A stretch of 64,000 nucleotides of DNA, taken from Streptomyces flavochromogenes. GTDB lineage: Bacteria; Actinomycetota; Actinomycetes; Streptomycetales; Streptomycetaceae. The stretch lies in contig NZ_JNZO01000032.1 in assembly GCF_000717595.1 (NCBI RefSeq), forward strand, positions 17,586 through 81,585, written 5' to 3'. A model generated the notes under the pieces. It was not told the DNA's origin. It did no database searches and saw only the letters and a list, made by a program, of their open reading frames with translations. The position numbers were made by a program, and so were the translations under genes. The first letter of the stretch is position 1. Every line of letters starts with the position of its first letter. Shown piece after piece: positions 42,526 through 49,835 of this stretch.

Positions 42526-43872
42526 TCAGACCAGCGCGCTGCCCGGGAGCTCGACCTTGGCGCCGAGCTCGACGAGCTTCTCCATGAAGTTCTCGTAGCC
42601 GCGGTTGATCAGCTCGATGCCGTGCACCCGGGAGGTGCCCTGCGCCGCGAGCGCCGCGATCAGGTACGAGAAGCCGCCGCGCAGGTCGGGGATGACCAGA
42701 TCGGCGCCCTGGAGCCTCGTCGGGCCGGACACGACCGCCGAGTGCAGGAAGTTGCGCTGGCCGAAGCGGCAGTCGGAGCCGCCGAGGCACTCGCGGTACA
42801 GCTGGATGTGAGCGCCCATCTGGTTGAGCGCGGAGGTGAAGCCGAGCCGGGACTCGTACACCGTCTCGTGGACGATGGAGAGGCCGGAGGCCTGCGTCAG
42901 GGCCACGACCAGCGGCTGCTGCCAGTCCGTCTGGAAGCCGGGGTGCACGTCCGTCTCCAGGTGGATCGCGTTGAGCGAGCCGCCCGGGTGCCAGAAGCGG
43001 ATGCCCTCGTCGTCGATCTCGAAGGCGCCACCCACCTTCCGGTAGGTGTTGAGGAAGGTCATCATCGAGCGCTGCTGGGCGCCGCGCACGTAGATGTTGC
43101 CCTCGGTCGCGAGCGCCGCCGACGCCCAGGAGGCCGCCTCCAGGCGGTCCGGGAGCGCCCGGTGGGTGTAGCCGTCGAGGCGGTCGACACCGGTGATCCG
43201 GATGGTCCGGTCGGTGTCCATGGAGATGATCGCGCCCATCTTCTGCAGCACGCAGATGAGGTCCTCGATCTCGGGCTCCACGGCGGCGTTGGACAGCTCG
43301 GTGACGCCCTCGGCGAGCACCGCCGTCAGCAGCACCTGCTCGGTCGAACCGACCGAGGGGTACGGCAGCCGGATCTTGCAACCGCGAAGACGCTGCGGGG
43401 CCTCCAGGTACTGCCCGTCCGCCCGCTTCTCGATGGTGGCACCGAACTGGCGCAGCACGTCGAAGTGGAAGTCGATGGGCCGGCCGCCGATGTCGCAGCC
43501 GCCCAGGCCCGGGATGAAGGCGTGCCCGAGGCGGTGCAGCAGCGGGCCGCAGAAGAGGATCGGGATACGGGACGAGCCGGCGTGGGCATCGATGTCTGCG
43601 ACGTTCGCCGACTCGACGTGCGTCGGGTCGAGGACGAGCTCGCCGGGCTCCTCGCCCGGACGGACCGTCACGCCGTGCAGCTGGAGCAGCCCGCGGACCA
43701 CCCGGACGTCACGGATGTCGGGAACATTGCGCAGGCGGCTGGGGCCGCTGCCGAGCAGGGCGGCGACCATCGCCTTGGGCACGAGGTTCTTCGCGCCGCG
43801 GACGCGGATCTCGCCCTCCAGCGGGGTTCCGCCATGGACGAGCAGTACATCATGGCTGTCTGTGCCGGTCAT
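42526..43872 (-). CDS. murA: UDP-N-acetylglucosamine 1-carboxyvinyltransferase (MurA)
   Basis: A 448-residue enzyme for the first committed step of peptidoglycan synthesis, adding enolpyruvate from PEP to UDP-GlcNAc. RGAKNLVPKAMVAALL holds the catalytic Lys28/Asn29. The active-site loop reads GLGGCDIGGRPIDFH with Cys126, the fosfomycin target, so the enzyme should be fosfomycin-sensitive (mycobacterial MurA has Asp here). The C-terminal REHIDRGY-like segment appears as IELINRGYENFMEKL. Streptomyces often has two murA genes; this is the copy beside hupA. A palindromic repeat element lies 16 bases before its start. Confidence 0.95.
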   Translation of the reverse strand: MTGTDSHDVLLVHGGTPLEGEIRVRGAKNLVPKAMVAALLGSGPSRLRNVPDIRDVRVVRGLLQLHGVTVRPGEEPGELVLDPTHVESANVADIDAHAGSSRIPILFCGPLLHRLGHAFIPGLGGCDIGGRPIDFHFDVLRQFGATIEKRADGQYLEAPQRLRGCKIRLPYPSVGSTEQVLLTAVLAEGVTELSNAAVEPEIEDLICVLQKMGAIISMDTDRTIRITGVDRLDGYTHRALPDRLEAASWASAALATEGNIYVRGAQQRSMMTFLNTYRKVGGAFEIDDEGIRFWHPGGSLNAIHLETDVHPGFQTDWQQPLVVALTQASGLSIVHETVYESRLGFTSALNQMGAHIQLYRECLGGSDCRFGQRNFLHSAVVSGPTRLQGADLVIPDLRGGFSYLIAALAAQGTSRVHGIELINRGYENFMEKLVELGAKVELPGSALV

Positions 43873-43887
43873 GGATCTCGCGTTCCG

Positions 43888-43918
43888 GTGGGGGTCCCCC
43901 CTGCGCAGCTAGGGGGAG
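43888..43918. repeat. Short copy of a Streptomyces palindromic intergenic repeat, upstream of murA
   Basis: Contains TGGGGGTCCCCCCTGC (43889-43904) followed by GCAGCTAGGGGGAG. It shares both ends with the longer element at 46690-46733 (on the opposite strand) but lacks that copy's internal TCGAG hairpin. Lies between murA and its upstream promoter region, so it is probably transcribed in the murA leader. Confidence 0.7.
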
Positions 43919-44187
43919 GGTCGGTCGGGTGGCCAGTGAAAAGGGTAAAGGTCCATGAGACCTCTCTTGGGTGCCTCGGGGGGCCTGTCAGATGTAATGA
44001 ATTCGGCACAACACCCTCTGTTCCCGTGATCTTGCGGAGCGTTACCGTCCGCTTGTGTCGCCCGGGAGCCGTCGCGGGCCCGCCCCGTCCTCTCTGAACT
44101 GCGACGGTCGGCGAGTTCCGGACATCGGGTCCCTCCGTACCGTCCGAGACCCCCCGCGAAGGCCGAAGATGCGGGATCATGTGTCGC
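43919..44187. other. Divergent promoter region between murA and the YqgE gene
   Basis: With the repeat before it, this completes a 315-base gap without a gene. It includes an AT-richer patch (GATGTAATGAATTCGG near 43995) where promoters are likely. Nothing more specific is recognisable. Confidence 0.35.
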
Positions 44188-44748
44188 ATGACCGAGGTGT
44201 CCTCGCTCACAGGACGGCTGCTCGTCGCCACCCCCGCCCTCGCGGACCCGAATTTCGACCGCGCGGTGGTGCTGTTGCTCGACCACGACGACGAGGGCTC
44301 GCTCGGCGTGGTCCTCAACCGGCCGACGCCGGTGACCGTCGGCGACATCCTCGCCCCCTGGGCCGGTCTCGCCGGCGAACCCGGAGTGGTCTTCCAGGGC
44401 GGCCCCGTCTCCCTCGACGCCGCGCTCGGCGTCGCCGTGATCCCCGGCGACGAGGGACCGCTCGGCTGGCGGCGGGTGTACGGGGCGATCGGCCTGGTCG
44501 ACCTGGAGACCCCGCCCGAGCTGCTCGGACCGGCCCTCGGCTCGCTGCGGATCTTCGCCGGGTACGCGGGCTGGGGTCCCGGCCAGCTGGAGACCGAGCT
44601 CGGCGACGGAGCCTGGTACGTGGTCGAGTCGGAGCCCGGTGACGTCTCCTCGCCACAGCCCGAGACGCTCTGGCGGCAGGTGCTCAGGCGGCAGCGCGGC
44701 GAGCTCGCGATGATCGCGACGTACCCGGACGATCCCTCTCTGAACTGA
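44188..44748 (+). CDS. YqgE/AlgH family protein
   Basis: A 186-residue protein of the YqgE/AlgH family (former DUF179). Diagnostic segments are LTGRLLVATPALADPNFDRAV split by VVLLLDHDDEGSLGVVLNRP, VFQGGPVSLD, RIFAGYAGWGPGQLE and the C-terminal WRQVLRRQRGELAMIATYPDDPSLN region. Function is unsettled; in Pseudomonas AlgH was linked to alginate regulation. The start is ambiguous: an ATG at 44179 is nine bases upstream in frame. GGGA sits at 44172-44175. Confidence 0.92.
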   Translation: MTEVSSLTGRLLVATPALADPNFDRAVVLLLDHDDEGSLGVVLNRPTPVTVGDILAPWAGLAGEPGVVFQGGPVSLDAALGVAVIPGDEGPLGWRRVYGAIGLVDLETPPELLGPALGSLRIFAGYAGWGPGQLETELGDGAWYVVESEPGDVSSPQPETLWRQVLRRQRGELAMIATYPDDPSLN

Positions 44749-44900
44749 GGCGACCGCCCCGGCGGGTCCCGTCCGGCGCGCCGGGGAGTGAACTCCCGGG
44801 GACGCACATGTGTCCGACGGCGGACACGATGCGTACGATGAGCCGACTTTCCTGAGCCATTGTGCGCATCAGCCGCGCCCAGACGATCAAGAGATGACAA

Positions 44901-46085
44901 GTGCCTGTCATAACCGCTGCCCGGGTCGGCCGGGTCCCGAAGCAGGCCGCCGAGTCGGTCGGATCCGCGCTTCCCGCCCGCCTCGACTCGCTCACGAGTC
45001 TGAGGTTCTTCGCGGCGTTCGCGGTGTTCGCGCACCACTTCACCGGAGTCGGCGGCAAGACGGGCTATGGGCGGGCGCCGTCCATCTTCCCGTTCTCGGA
45101 GATGGGCGCCCACGGCGTCACCTTCTTCTTCGTCCTCTCGGGCTTCCTGCTGACCTGGGTGTACAAGCCGTACGAGCACCCGATCGCCTTCTACATCCGC
45201 AGGGTCGCGCGCATCTGGCCGGCGACCCTGGTCGCCGCGGTGCTGGCCTACTACGTCTTCTACGTGCGTGCCCACGAGGCCGTCGAGTGGAAGTCGTTCA
45301 TCGCCTCCCTCTTCCTCGTCCAGAACTGGCTGCCGGACGCCACGCCGACGCTGCCCGGCAACCCGGTCACCTGGACGCTCAGCGTCGAGATCCTCTTCTA
45401 CGCGCTCTTCCCGCTGCTCGCCCGCTTCGTCGTCCGGATGCGCACCCCGCTCCTCGTCGGAGTGACCATCGCCGGTCTCCTGGCGATGTGGGCCGTCGCC
45501 TGGTGGTCCTTCGACAACCTCACCCCCGAGACGGCCCGCTGGGTCATGCGGCACCCCGCCGTCTACCTGCCGCAGTTCCTCCTCGGCATGACGGTCGCCC
45601 TGCTGATCCGCCGGGGCCTGCGGGTGCCGTTGCGCCCGATCGTGCCGCTGGCCCTGCTCGGCGTGTACGTCTACGCCTACTTCGAGCTGCGGGAGCGTCT
45701 GTCCCCGGCCTACGACGCGCAGCTGGAGTACACGCTGCGGCCCACCCTGGCCGTGCTCGCCGCGCTGATCATCATCGCGTTCGTGCAGCGTGAGCTCGCG
45801 GGCCACAAGGGCGTCCTCAACAAGAAGCCGCTCATCCTGCTCGGCGTCTGGTCGTACAGCTTCTACCTGCTGCACCACTCGGTCAGCCGCTTCGCCACCT
45901 ACGAGTGGGGCCGGATCCCCGACCGGGACTCGGCGCTCTTCACCATGCTCGGCATGGGCCTCGTCATCCTCGCGATGTCCTGGGCTCTCTACCGCTTCGT
46001 CGAGGAGCCGGCCAACCGCTGGCTCGTGCGCCGGATCCCCGCCCGCTGGCGGCGCACCGCTCCGGTGGCCCCGGACGCCCGGTGA
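44901..46085 (+). CDS. Acyltransferase-3 family membrane protein (OafA/YrhL-like)
   Basis: A 394-residue integral-membrane acyltransferase with about ten membrane segments. The family motif RLDSLTSLRFFAAFAVFAHHF region contains the catalytic histidine pair, and FFFVLSGFLLTWVY and FYIRRVARIWP follow. The C-terminus is a short basic cytoplasmic tail with no SGNH domain. Members O-acylate cell-surface glycans, macrolides or lipids. The target is unknown. GTG start at 44901. Stands alone between YqgE and the DUF3039 gene on the same strand. Confidence 0.9.
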   Translation: MPVITAARVGRVPKQAAESVGSALPARLDSLTSLRFFAAFAVFAHHFTGVGGKTGYGRAPSIFPFSEMGAHGVTFFFVLSGFLLTWVYKPYEHPIAFYIRRVARIWPATLVAAVLAYYVFYVRAHEAVEWKSFIASLFLVQNWLPDATPTLPGNPVTWTLSVEILFYALFPLLARFVVRMRTPLLVGVTIAGLLAMWAVAWWSFDNLTPETARWVMRHPAVYLPQFLLGMTVALLIRRGLRVPLRPIVPLALLGVYVYAYFELRERLSPAYDAQLEYTLRPTLAVLAALIIIAFVQRELAGHKGVLNKKPLILLGVWSYSFYLLHHSVSRFATYEWGRIPDRDSALFTMLGMGLVILAMSWALYRFVEEPANRWLVRRIPARWRRTAPVAPDAR

Positions 46086-46138
46086 AGGCCGTCGGGGAGG
46101 GCTCTGTCCCGCCGCGGGCGTGGGTACCCTTGGGTCCC

Positions 46139-46426
46139 ATGAGCACTCTCGAGCCCGAGCGCGGGGCAGGTACGGGAACCCTCGTCGAGCCGACGCCGCA
46201 GGTGTCCCACGGTGACGGCGACCACGAGCGCTACGCCCATTACGTCCAGAAGGACAAGATCATGGCGAGCGCCCTCGACGGCACGCCCGTCGTGGCGCTG
46301 TGCGGAAAGGTCTGGGTGCCGGGGCGCGACCCCAAGAAGTACCCGGTCTGTCCGATGTGCAAGGAGATCTACGACTCCATGGGCGCCGGCGGTGGCGACA
46401 AGGACAAGGGCGGCAAGGACAAGTAG
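46139..46426 (+). CDS. DUF3039 family protein
   Basis: A 95-residue actinobacterial protein of unknown function. The conserved centre (HERYAHYVQKDKIMAS, VVALCGKVWVPGRDPKKYPVCPMCKEIYD) has one cysteine in LCGK and a CPMC pair, which suggest a zinc-binding site. The C-terminus is Gly/Lys/Asp-rich. From memory, members of this family are widespread beside unrelated housekeeping genes. A very strong terminator follows. Confidence 0.85.
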   Translation: MSTLEPERGAGTGTLVEPTPQVSHGDGDHERYAHYVQKDKIMASALDGTPVVALCGKVWVPGRDPKKYPVCPMCKEIYDSMGAGGGDKDKGGKDK

Positions 46427-46456
46427 TCGTGTCCTGACGTCCGGGACTGTCGGGGG

Positions 46457-46498
46457 CGGCCCCCGTCACGCGTACTTCGGTACGTGTGACGGGGGCCG
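46457..46498 (+). terminator. Terminator of the DUF3039 gene
   Basis: A 19-bp stem (CGGCCCCCGTCACGCGTAC with TTCG tetraloop, one G-U pair) at 46457-46498, followed by TTTCGTTTTCC. One of the strongest intrinsic terminators in the window. Confidence 0.92.
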
Positions 46499-46560
46499 TT
46501 TCGTTTTCCGGCACGCGGAGCCGTTGCGCAGGGTGCATCCGACGGTCACGGAGTGGTTGA

Positions 46561-46605
46561 GGTGGTCGAGACCTCTTGTCGGGCCACCGGAGGCGCGCCT
46601 AACCT
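46561..46605 (+). promoter_or_regulatory. Promoter of the chitooligosaccharide-type ABC/GH20 operon with a DasR-like operator
   Basis: TTGTCG (46576-46581) and TAACCT (46600-46605) with 18 bases between them form the promoter. Overlapping the -35 box, GGTGGTCGAGACCTCT at 46561-46576 matches 13 of 16 positions of the DasR responsive element consensus ASTGGTCTAGACCAST. DasR is the GntR-type repressor of GlcNAc and chitin genes in Streptomyces and is released by glucosamine-6-phosphate. Confidence 0.65.
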
Positions 46606-46642
46606 CACGCGTGTTGTGCAGAACGAAACGCGCATTGCGTAT

Positions 46643-46650
46643 GTTGCAAC
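46643..46650 (+). promoter_or_regulatory. GTTGCAAC palindrome in the leader of the ABC/GH20 operon
   Basis: A perfect 8-bp palindrome within a larger imperfect repeat (TGCGT at 46636 and ACGCA at 46649). GTTGCAAC-type centres are typical of LacI-family operators. It would lie downstream of the predicted transcription start, so it could be a second repressor site. Confidence 0.35.
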
Positions 46651-46674
46651 GCACGCATCCGGAGGGGATCCGTC

Positions 46675-48018
46675 ATGAAGCTTCCTGCCCTCCCCCGAGC
46701 TCTCGGCTTCGCTCGAGCAGGGGGGACCCCCATCACCGCCACCGCGGCCGCACTGCTGCTGGCCGGCCTGACCGCCACGGCCTGCGCCCCCCAGACGTCC
46801 GACGGCAAGGCCACGACGGACGAGAAGACCGGCACCCTGCGGGTCTGGCTCTTCCAGGAGGTGAGCAACAAGCCCAAGGAGCAGGTCGTCGCACAGGCCG
46901 TCGCCGCCTTCGAGAAGCAGCACCAGGGCGCGAAGGTCGAGGTCGAGTACATACCCGTCGAGACCCGCGCCCAGCGCGTCAAGGCCGCCTTCAACGACCC
47001 CAGGTCGGCCCCCGACCTCATCGAGTACGGCAACACCGACACCGCCGGATACGTCAAGGACGGCGGACTCGCCGACATCAGCACCGAGTTCGGCGCCTGG
47101 GACGAGGCCAAGGACACCGACCCCACCGCCAAGCAGTCCGTCACCGTCGGCGGAAAGGTCTACGGCGCCCCGCTGTTCGTCGGCGTCCGAGCCCTCTACT
47201 ACCGCACCGACGTCTTCGGGGAACTCGGCCTCACCGCCCCCAAGAGCCAGGCCGAACTCGTCTCCACCGCCAAGAAGATCCGCAAGGCCAGGCCCGAGCT
47301 GTACGGCATCGCCGTCGGCGGCGCGTACACCTACGGGGCCATGCCCTTCGTCTGGGCGGCCGGCGGCGAACTCGCCACCGCGAACGGCGACGCGTACAAG
47401 GCCGCCGTCAACAGCGAGGCCGCCCTCAAGGGCATCGGCACCTACACCTCGCTCTTCGGCGACGACAACTGCCCCGCCGCCAAGTGCGCCCAGATGGGCG
47501 GCAACGCCACCGTCACCGCCTTCGCCTCCGGCAAGGCCGCCATGGCCATCGGCGGCGACTTCAGCCACGCCGCCGTCGAGGCGGGCACCGTGAAGGGCAA
47601 GTACGCCGTCGTCCCGCTGCCCGGCACCACCCCCGGCTCCATCGCCCCGGCGTTCGCCGGCGGCAACAACATCGGCGTCCTCAAGAGCACCTCCCACCGC
47701 AGCCTCGCCGTCGACCTCCTCAAGTCCCTCACCGGCAAGGAGACCCAGGGCAAGCTCTTCGACGCGATGGGATTCCTCCCCACGTACACCGACGTCCGGA
47801 CCGCCGCCGCCCAGCGGCAGCCCTTCGTGAAGCCCTTCATCGACACCCTCGCCGCCGGCACCCGGTTCGTTCCGGCGTCCCCCGGCTGGGGCCGGATCGA
47901 CGCCTCCCTCGTGCTGCCCACGATGTTCCAGGAGGTCGTCAGCGGCCGTAAGGACGTCAAGGCGGCGGCCGACGACGCCGCGGAGAAGATGGACGCGGCC
48001 TTCGCGCCGGCGGGCTGA
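46675..48018 (+). CDS. Extracellular sugar-binding lipoprotein of an ABC importer (chitooligosaccharide/GlcNAc type by context)
   Basis: A 447-residue family-1 solute-binding protein. The lipoprotein signal ends in the lipobox TATAC (cysteine at residue 37). The mature lobes show LRVWLFQEVSNKPKEQ, VEVEYIPVETRAQRVKAAF, PDLIEYGNTDTAGYV and GWGRIDASLVLPTMFQEV. The signal peptide is unusually long. Residues 4-20 (PALPRALGFARAGGTPI) are encoded by a palindromic repeat element (46690-46733) that has inserted into the coding sequence. GGAGGGG precedes ATG 46675. First gene of a four-gene operon with two permeases and a GH20 hexosaminidase, which suggests GlcNAc-containing oligosaccharides. Confidence 0.92.
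   Translation: MKLPALPRALGFARAGGTPITATAAALLLAGLTATACAPQTSDGKATTDEKTGTLRVWLFQEVSNKPKEQVVAQAVAAFEKQHQGAKVEVEYIPVETRAQRVKAAFNDPRSAPDLIEYGNTDTAGYVKDGGLADISTEFGAWDEAKDTDPTAKQSVTVGGKVYGAPLFVGVRALYYRTDVFGELGLTAPKSQAELVSTAKKIRKARPELYGIAVGGAYTYGAMPFVWAAGGELATANGDAYKAAVNSEAALKGIGTYTSLFGDDNCPAAKCAQMGGNATVTAFASGKAAMAIGGDFSHAAVEAGTVKGKYAVVPLPGTTPGSIAPAFAGGNNIGVLKSTSHRSLAVDLLKSLTGKETQGKLFDAMGFLPTYTDVRTAAAQRQPFVKPFIDTLAAGTRFVPASPGWGRIDASLVLPTMFQEVVSGRKDVKAAADDAAEKMDAAFAPAG
46690..46733. repeat. Streptomyces palindromic repeat element inside a signal-peptide coding region
   Basis: A 44-bp element starting CTCCCCCGAGCTC and ending GGGGGGACCCCCAT, with an internal hairpin around CTCGGCTTCGCTCGAG. I recognise it as a repeat common in Streptomyces intergenic DNA. 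Its reverse complement shares its outer 16 bases with the element at 43888-43918. Here it is read in frame without a stop. Confidence 0.75.
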
Positions 48019-48023
48019 GCCGC

Positions 48024-48986
48024 ATGACGACCCAGCTCACCGTCACCGGGAAGCGGCCGGCCGCGACCACGCCCCCGGCCCCCCGGCCGGCCCGGCGCGG
48101 CGGCCCCAGGGGCCACCGCCCCTGGGCCCCCTGGCTGTACCTGCTGCCCGCCCTCGCCGTCCTCGGCGGACTCCTCGTCTACCCCGTCTACCAGCTCGGC
48201 CTGATCTCCTTCCTGGAGTACACCCAGGCCCAGGTCAGTGGCGGCGAACCCACCTCCTTCAAGGGCTTCGGCAACTACACGACCCTCTTCGCCGACCCCC
48301 AGTTCTGGCAGGTCCTCCTCGCCACCGTCCTCTTCGCCGCCGCCTGCGTCGTCACCACCCTCGCCGTCGGCTGCGCCCTCGCCGTACTCCTCACGCGCGT
48401 GCGTGCCCTGCCGCGGTTCGTCCTGATGATGGCCGCGCTCGGCGCCTGGGCCACGCCCGCGATCACCGGCTCCACGGTCTGGGTCTTCCTCTTCGACCCC
48501 GACTTCGGCCCCGTCAACAAGCTGCTCGGGCTCGGCGACTTCTCCTGGACGTACGGGCGGTACAGCGCCTTCGCCCTCGTCCTCCTCGAAGTGGTCTGGT
48601 GCTCCTTCCCCTTCGTGATGGTCACCGTCTACGCGGGCATCAAGGCCATCCCGTCCGAGGTCCTGGAGGCCGCCGCCCTCGACGGTGCCTCGCAGTGGCG
48701 GATCTGGCGCTCGGTCATGGCGCCGGTGCTCCGGCCGATCCTGGTCGTCGTCACCATCCAGTCGATCATCTGGGACTTCAAGGTCTTCACCCAGATCTAC
48801 GTGATGACGAACGGCGGCGGCATCGCCGGCCAGAACCTCGTCCTCAACGTGTACGCCTACCAGAAGGCCTTCGCCTCGTCCCAGTACAGCCTGGGCTCGG
48901 CGATCGGCGTCGTCATGCTGCTGATCCTGCTGGCCGTGACGCTCGTCTACCTGCGCCTGCTGCGACGTCAGGGAGAAGAACTGTGA
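48024..48986 (+). CDS. Sugar ABC importer, permease (MalF-like)
   Basis: A 320-residue permease. A 35-residue Pro/Ala/Arg-rich cytoplasmic leader precedes six membrane segments, and the EAA loop reads IPSEVLEAAALDGASQWRIW. TM1 (WLYLLPALAVLGGLLVYPVYQL) has the usual MalF form. Starts five bases after the binding-protein stop and overlaps the next permease by four bases. As with the other importer here, no ATPase gene is present, so MsiK is probably shared. Confidence 0.93.
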   Translation: MTTQLTVTGKRPAATTPPAPRPARRGGPRGHRPWAPWLYLLPALAVLGGLLVYPVYQLGLISFLEYTQAQVSGGEPTSFKGFGNYTTLFADPQFWQVLLATVLFAAACVVTTLAVGCALAVLLTRVRALPRFVLMMAALGAWATPAITGSTVWVFLFDPDFGPVNKLLGLGDFSWTYGRYSAFALVLLEVVWCSFPFVMVTVYAGIKAIPSEVLEAAALDGASQWRIWRSVMAPVLRPILVVVTIQSIIWDFKVFTQIYVMTNGGGIAGQNLVLNVYAYQKAFASSQYSLGSAIGVVMLLILLAVTLVYLRLLRRQGEEL

Positions 48987-49831
48987 GCGCCCCGACCGCC
49001 TTCCGCATCCGCCGCCCCGGACGCCTCGCCGCCGAGACCGTCACCCTGCTCGTCGCGGCCGCCGTCGCCTTCCCGCTCTACTGGATGGTCCTCTCGGCCT
49101 TCAAACCGGCCGGCGAGATCCAGTCCACCGAGCCGCGGCCGTGGACGCTCTCCCCGTCCCTCGACTCGTTCCGGCGCGTCTTCGAACAGCAGGAGTTCGG
49201 CCGCTACTTCCTGAACTCGCTGATCGTGGCGGGTACGGTCGTCCTCGCCTCCGCGCTCATCGCCTTCCTCGCGGCGACGGCCGTCACCCGGTTCCGCTTC
49301 AGGTTCCGGACGACCCTCCTCATCATGTTCCTGGTCGCCCAGATGGTGCCGGTCGAGGCCCTCACCATCCCGCTGTTCTTCCTCATGCGGGACGCCGGCC
49401 AGCTCAACACCCTCGGCTCGCTGATCCTGCCGCACATCGCCTTCTCGCTGCCGTTCGCGATCTGGATGCTGCGCGGCTTCGTCAAGGCGGTCCCGGAGGC
49501 CCTGGAGGAGCAGGCCCAGATCGACGGGGCGAGCAGGACCCGGTTCCTGTGGCAGATCCTCTTTCCGCTGGTCTTCCCCGGCCTCGTCGCCACCAGCGTC
49601 TTCTCGTTCATCTCCACCTGGAACGACTTCCTCTTCGCGAAGTCGTTCATCATCAGCGACACCTCGCAGTCGACCCTCCCCATGGCCCTGCTCGTCTTCT
49701 TCAAGCCCGACGAGAACGACTGGGGAGGCATCATGGCCGGCTCGACCGTGATGACCGTCCCGGTGCTCGTCTTCTTCGTACTCGTACAGCGCCGCCTGGT
49801 CTCGGGACTGGGCGGGGCGGTGAAGGACTGA
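48983..49831 (+). CDS. Sugar ABC importer, permease (MalG-like)
   Basis: A 282-residue permease with six membrane segments and the EAA loop VPEALEEQAQIDGASRTRFLW. The C-terminal VQRRLVSGLGGAVKD is typical of MalG-type proteins. GTG at 48983 overlaps the upstream stop (GTGA), so translation is coupled. The hexosaminidase gene begins four bases after its stop. Confidence 0.93.
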   Translation: MSAPTAFRIRRPGRLAAETVTLLVAAAVAFPLYWMVLSAFKPAGEIQSTEPRPWTLSPSLDSFRRVFEQQEFGRYFLNSLIVAGTVVLASALIAFLAATAVTRFRFRFRTTLLIMFLVAQMVPVEALTIPLFFLMRDAGQLNTLGSLILPHIAFSLPFAIWMLRGFVKAVPEALEEQAQIDGASRTRFLWQILFPLVFPGLVATSVFSFISTWNDFLFAKSFIISDTSQSTLPMALLVFFKPDENDWGGIMAGSTVMTVPVLVFFVLVQRRLVSGLGGAVKD

Positions 49832-49835
49832 CGCG

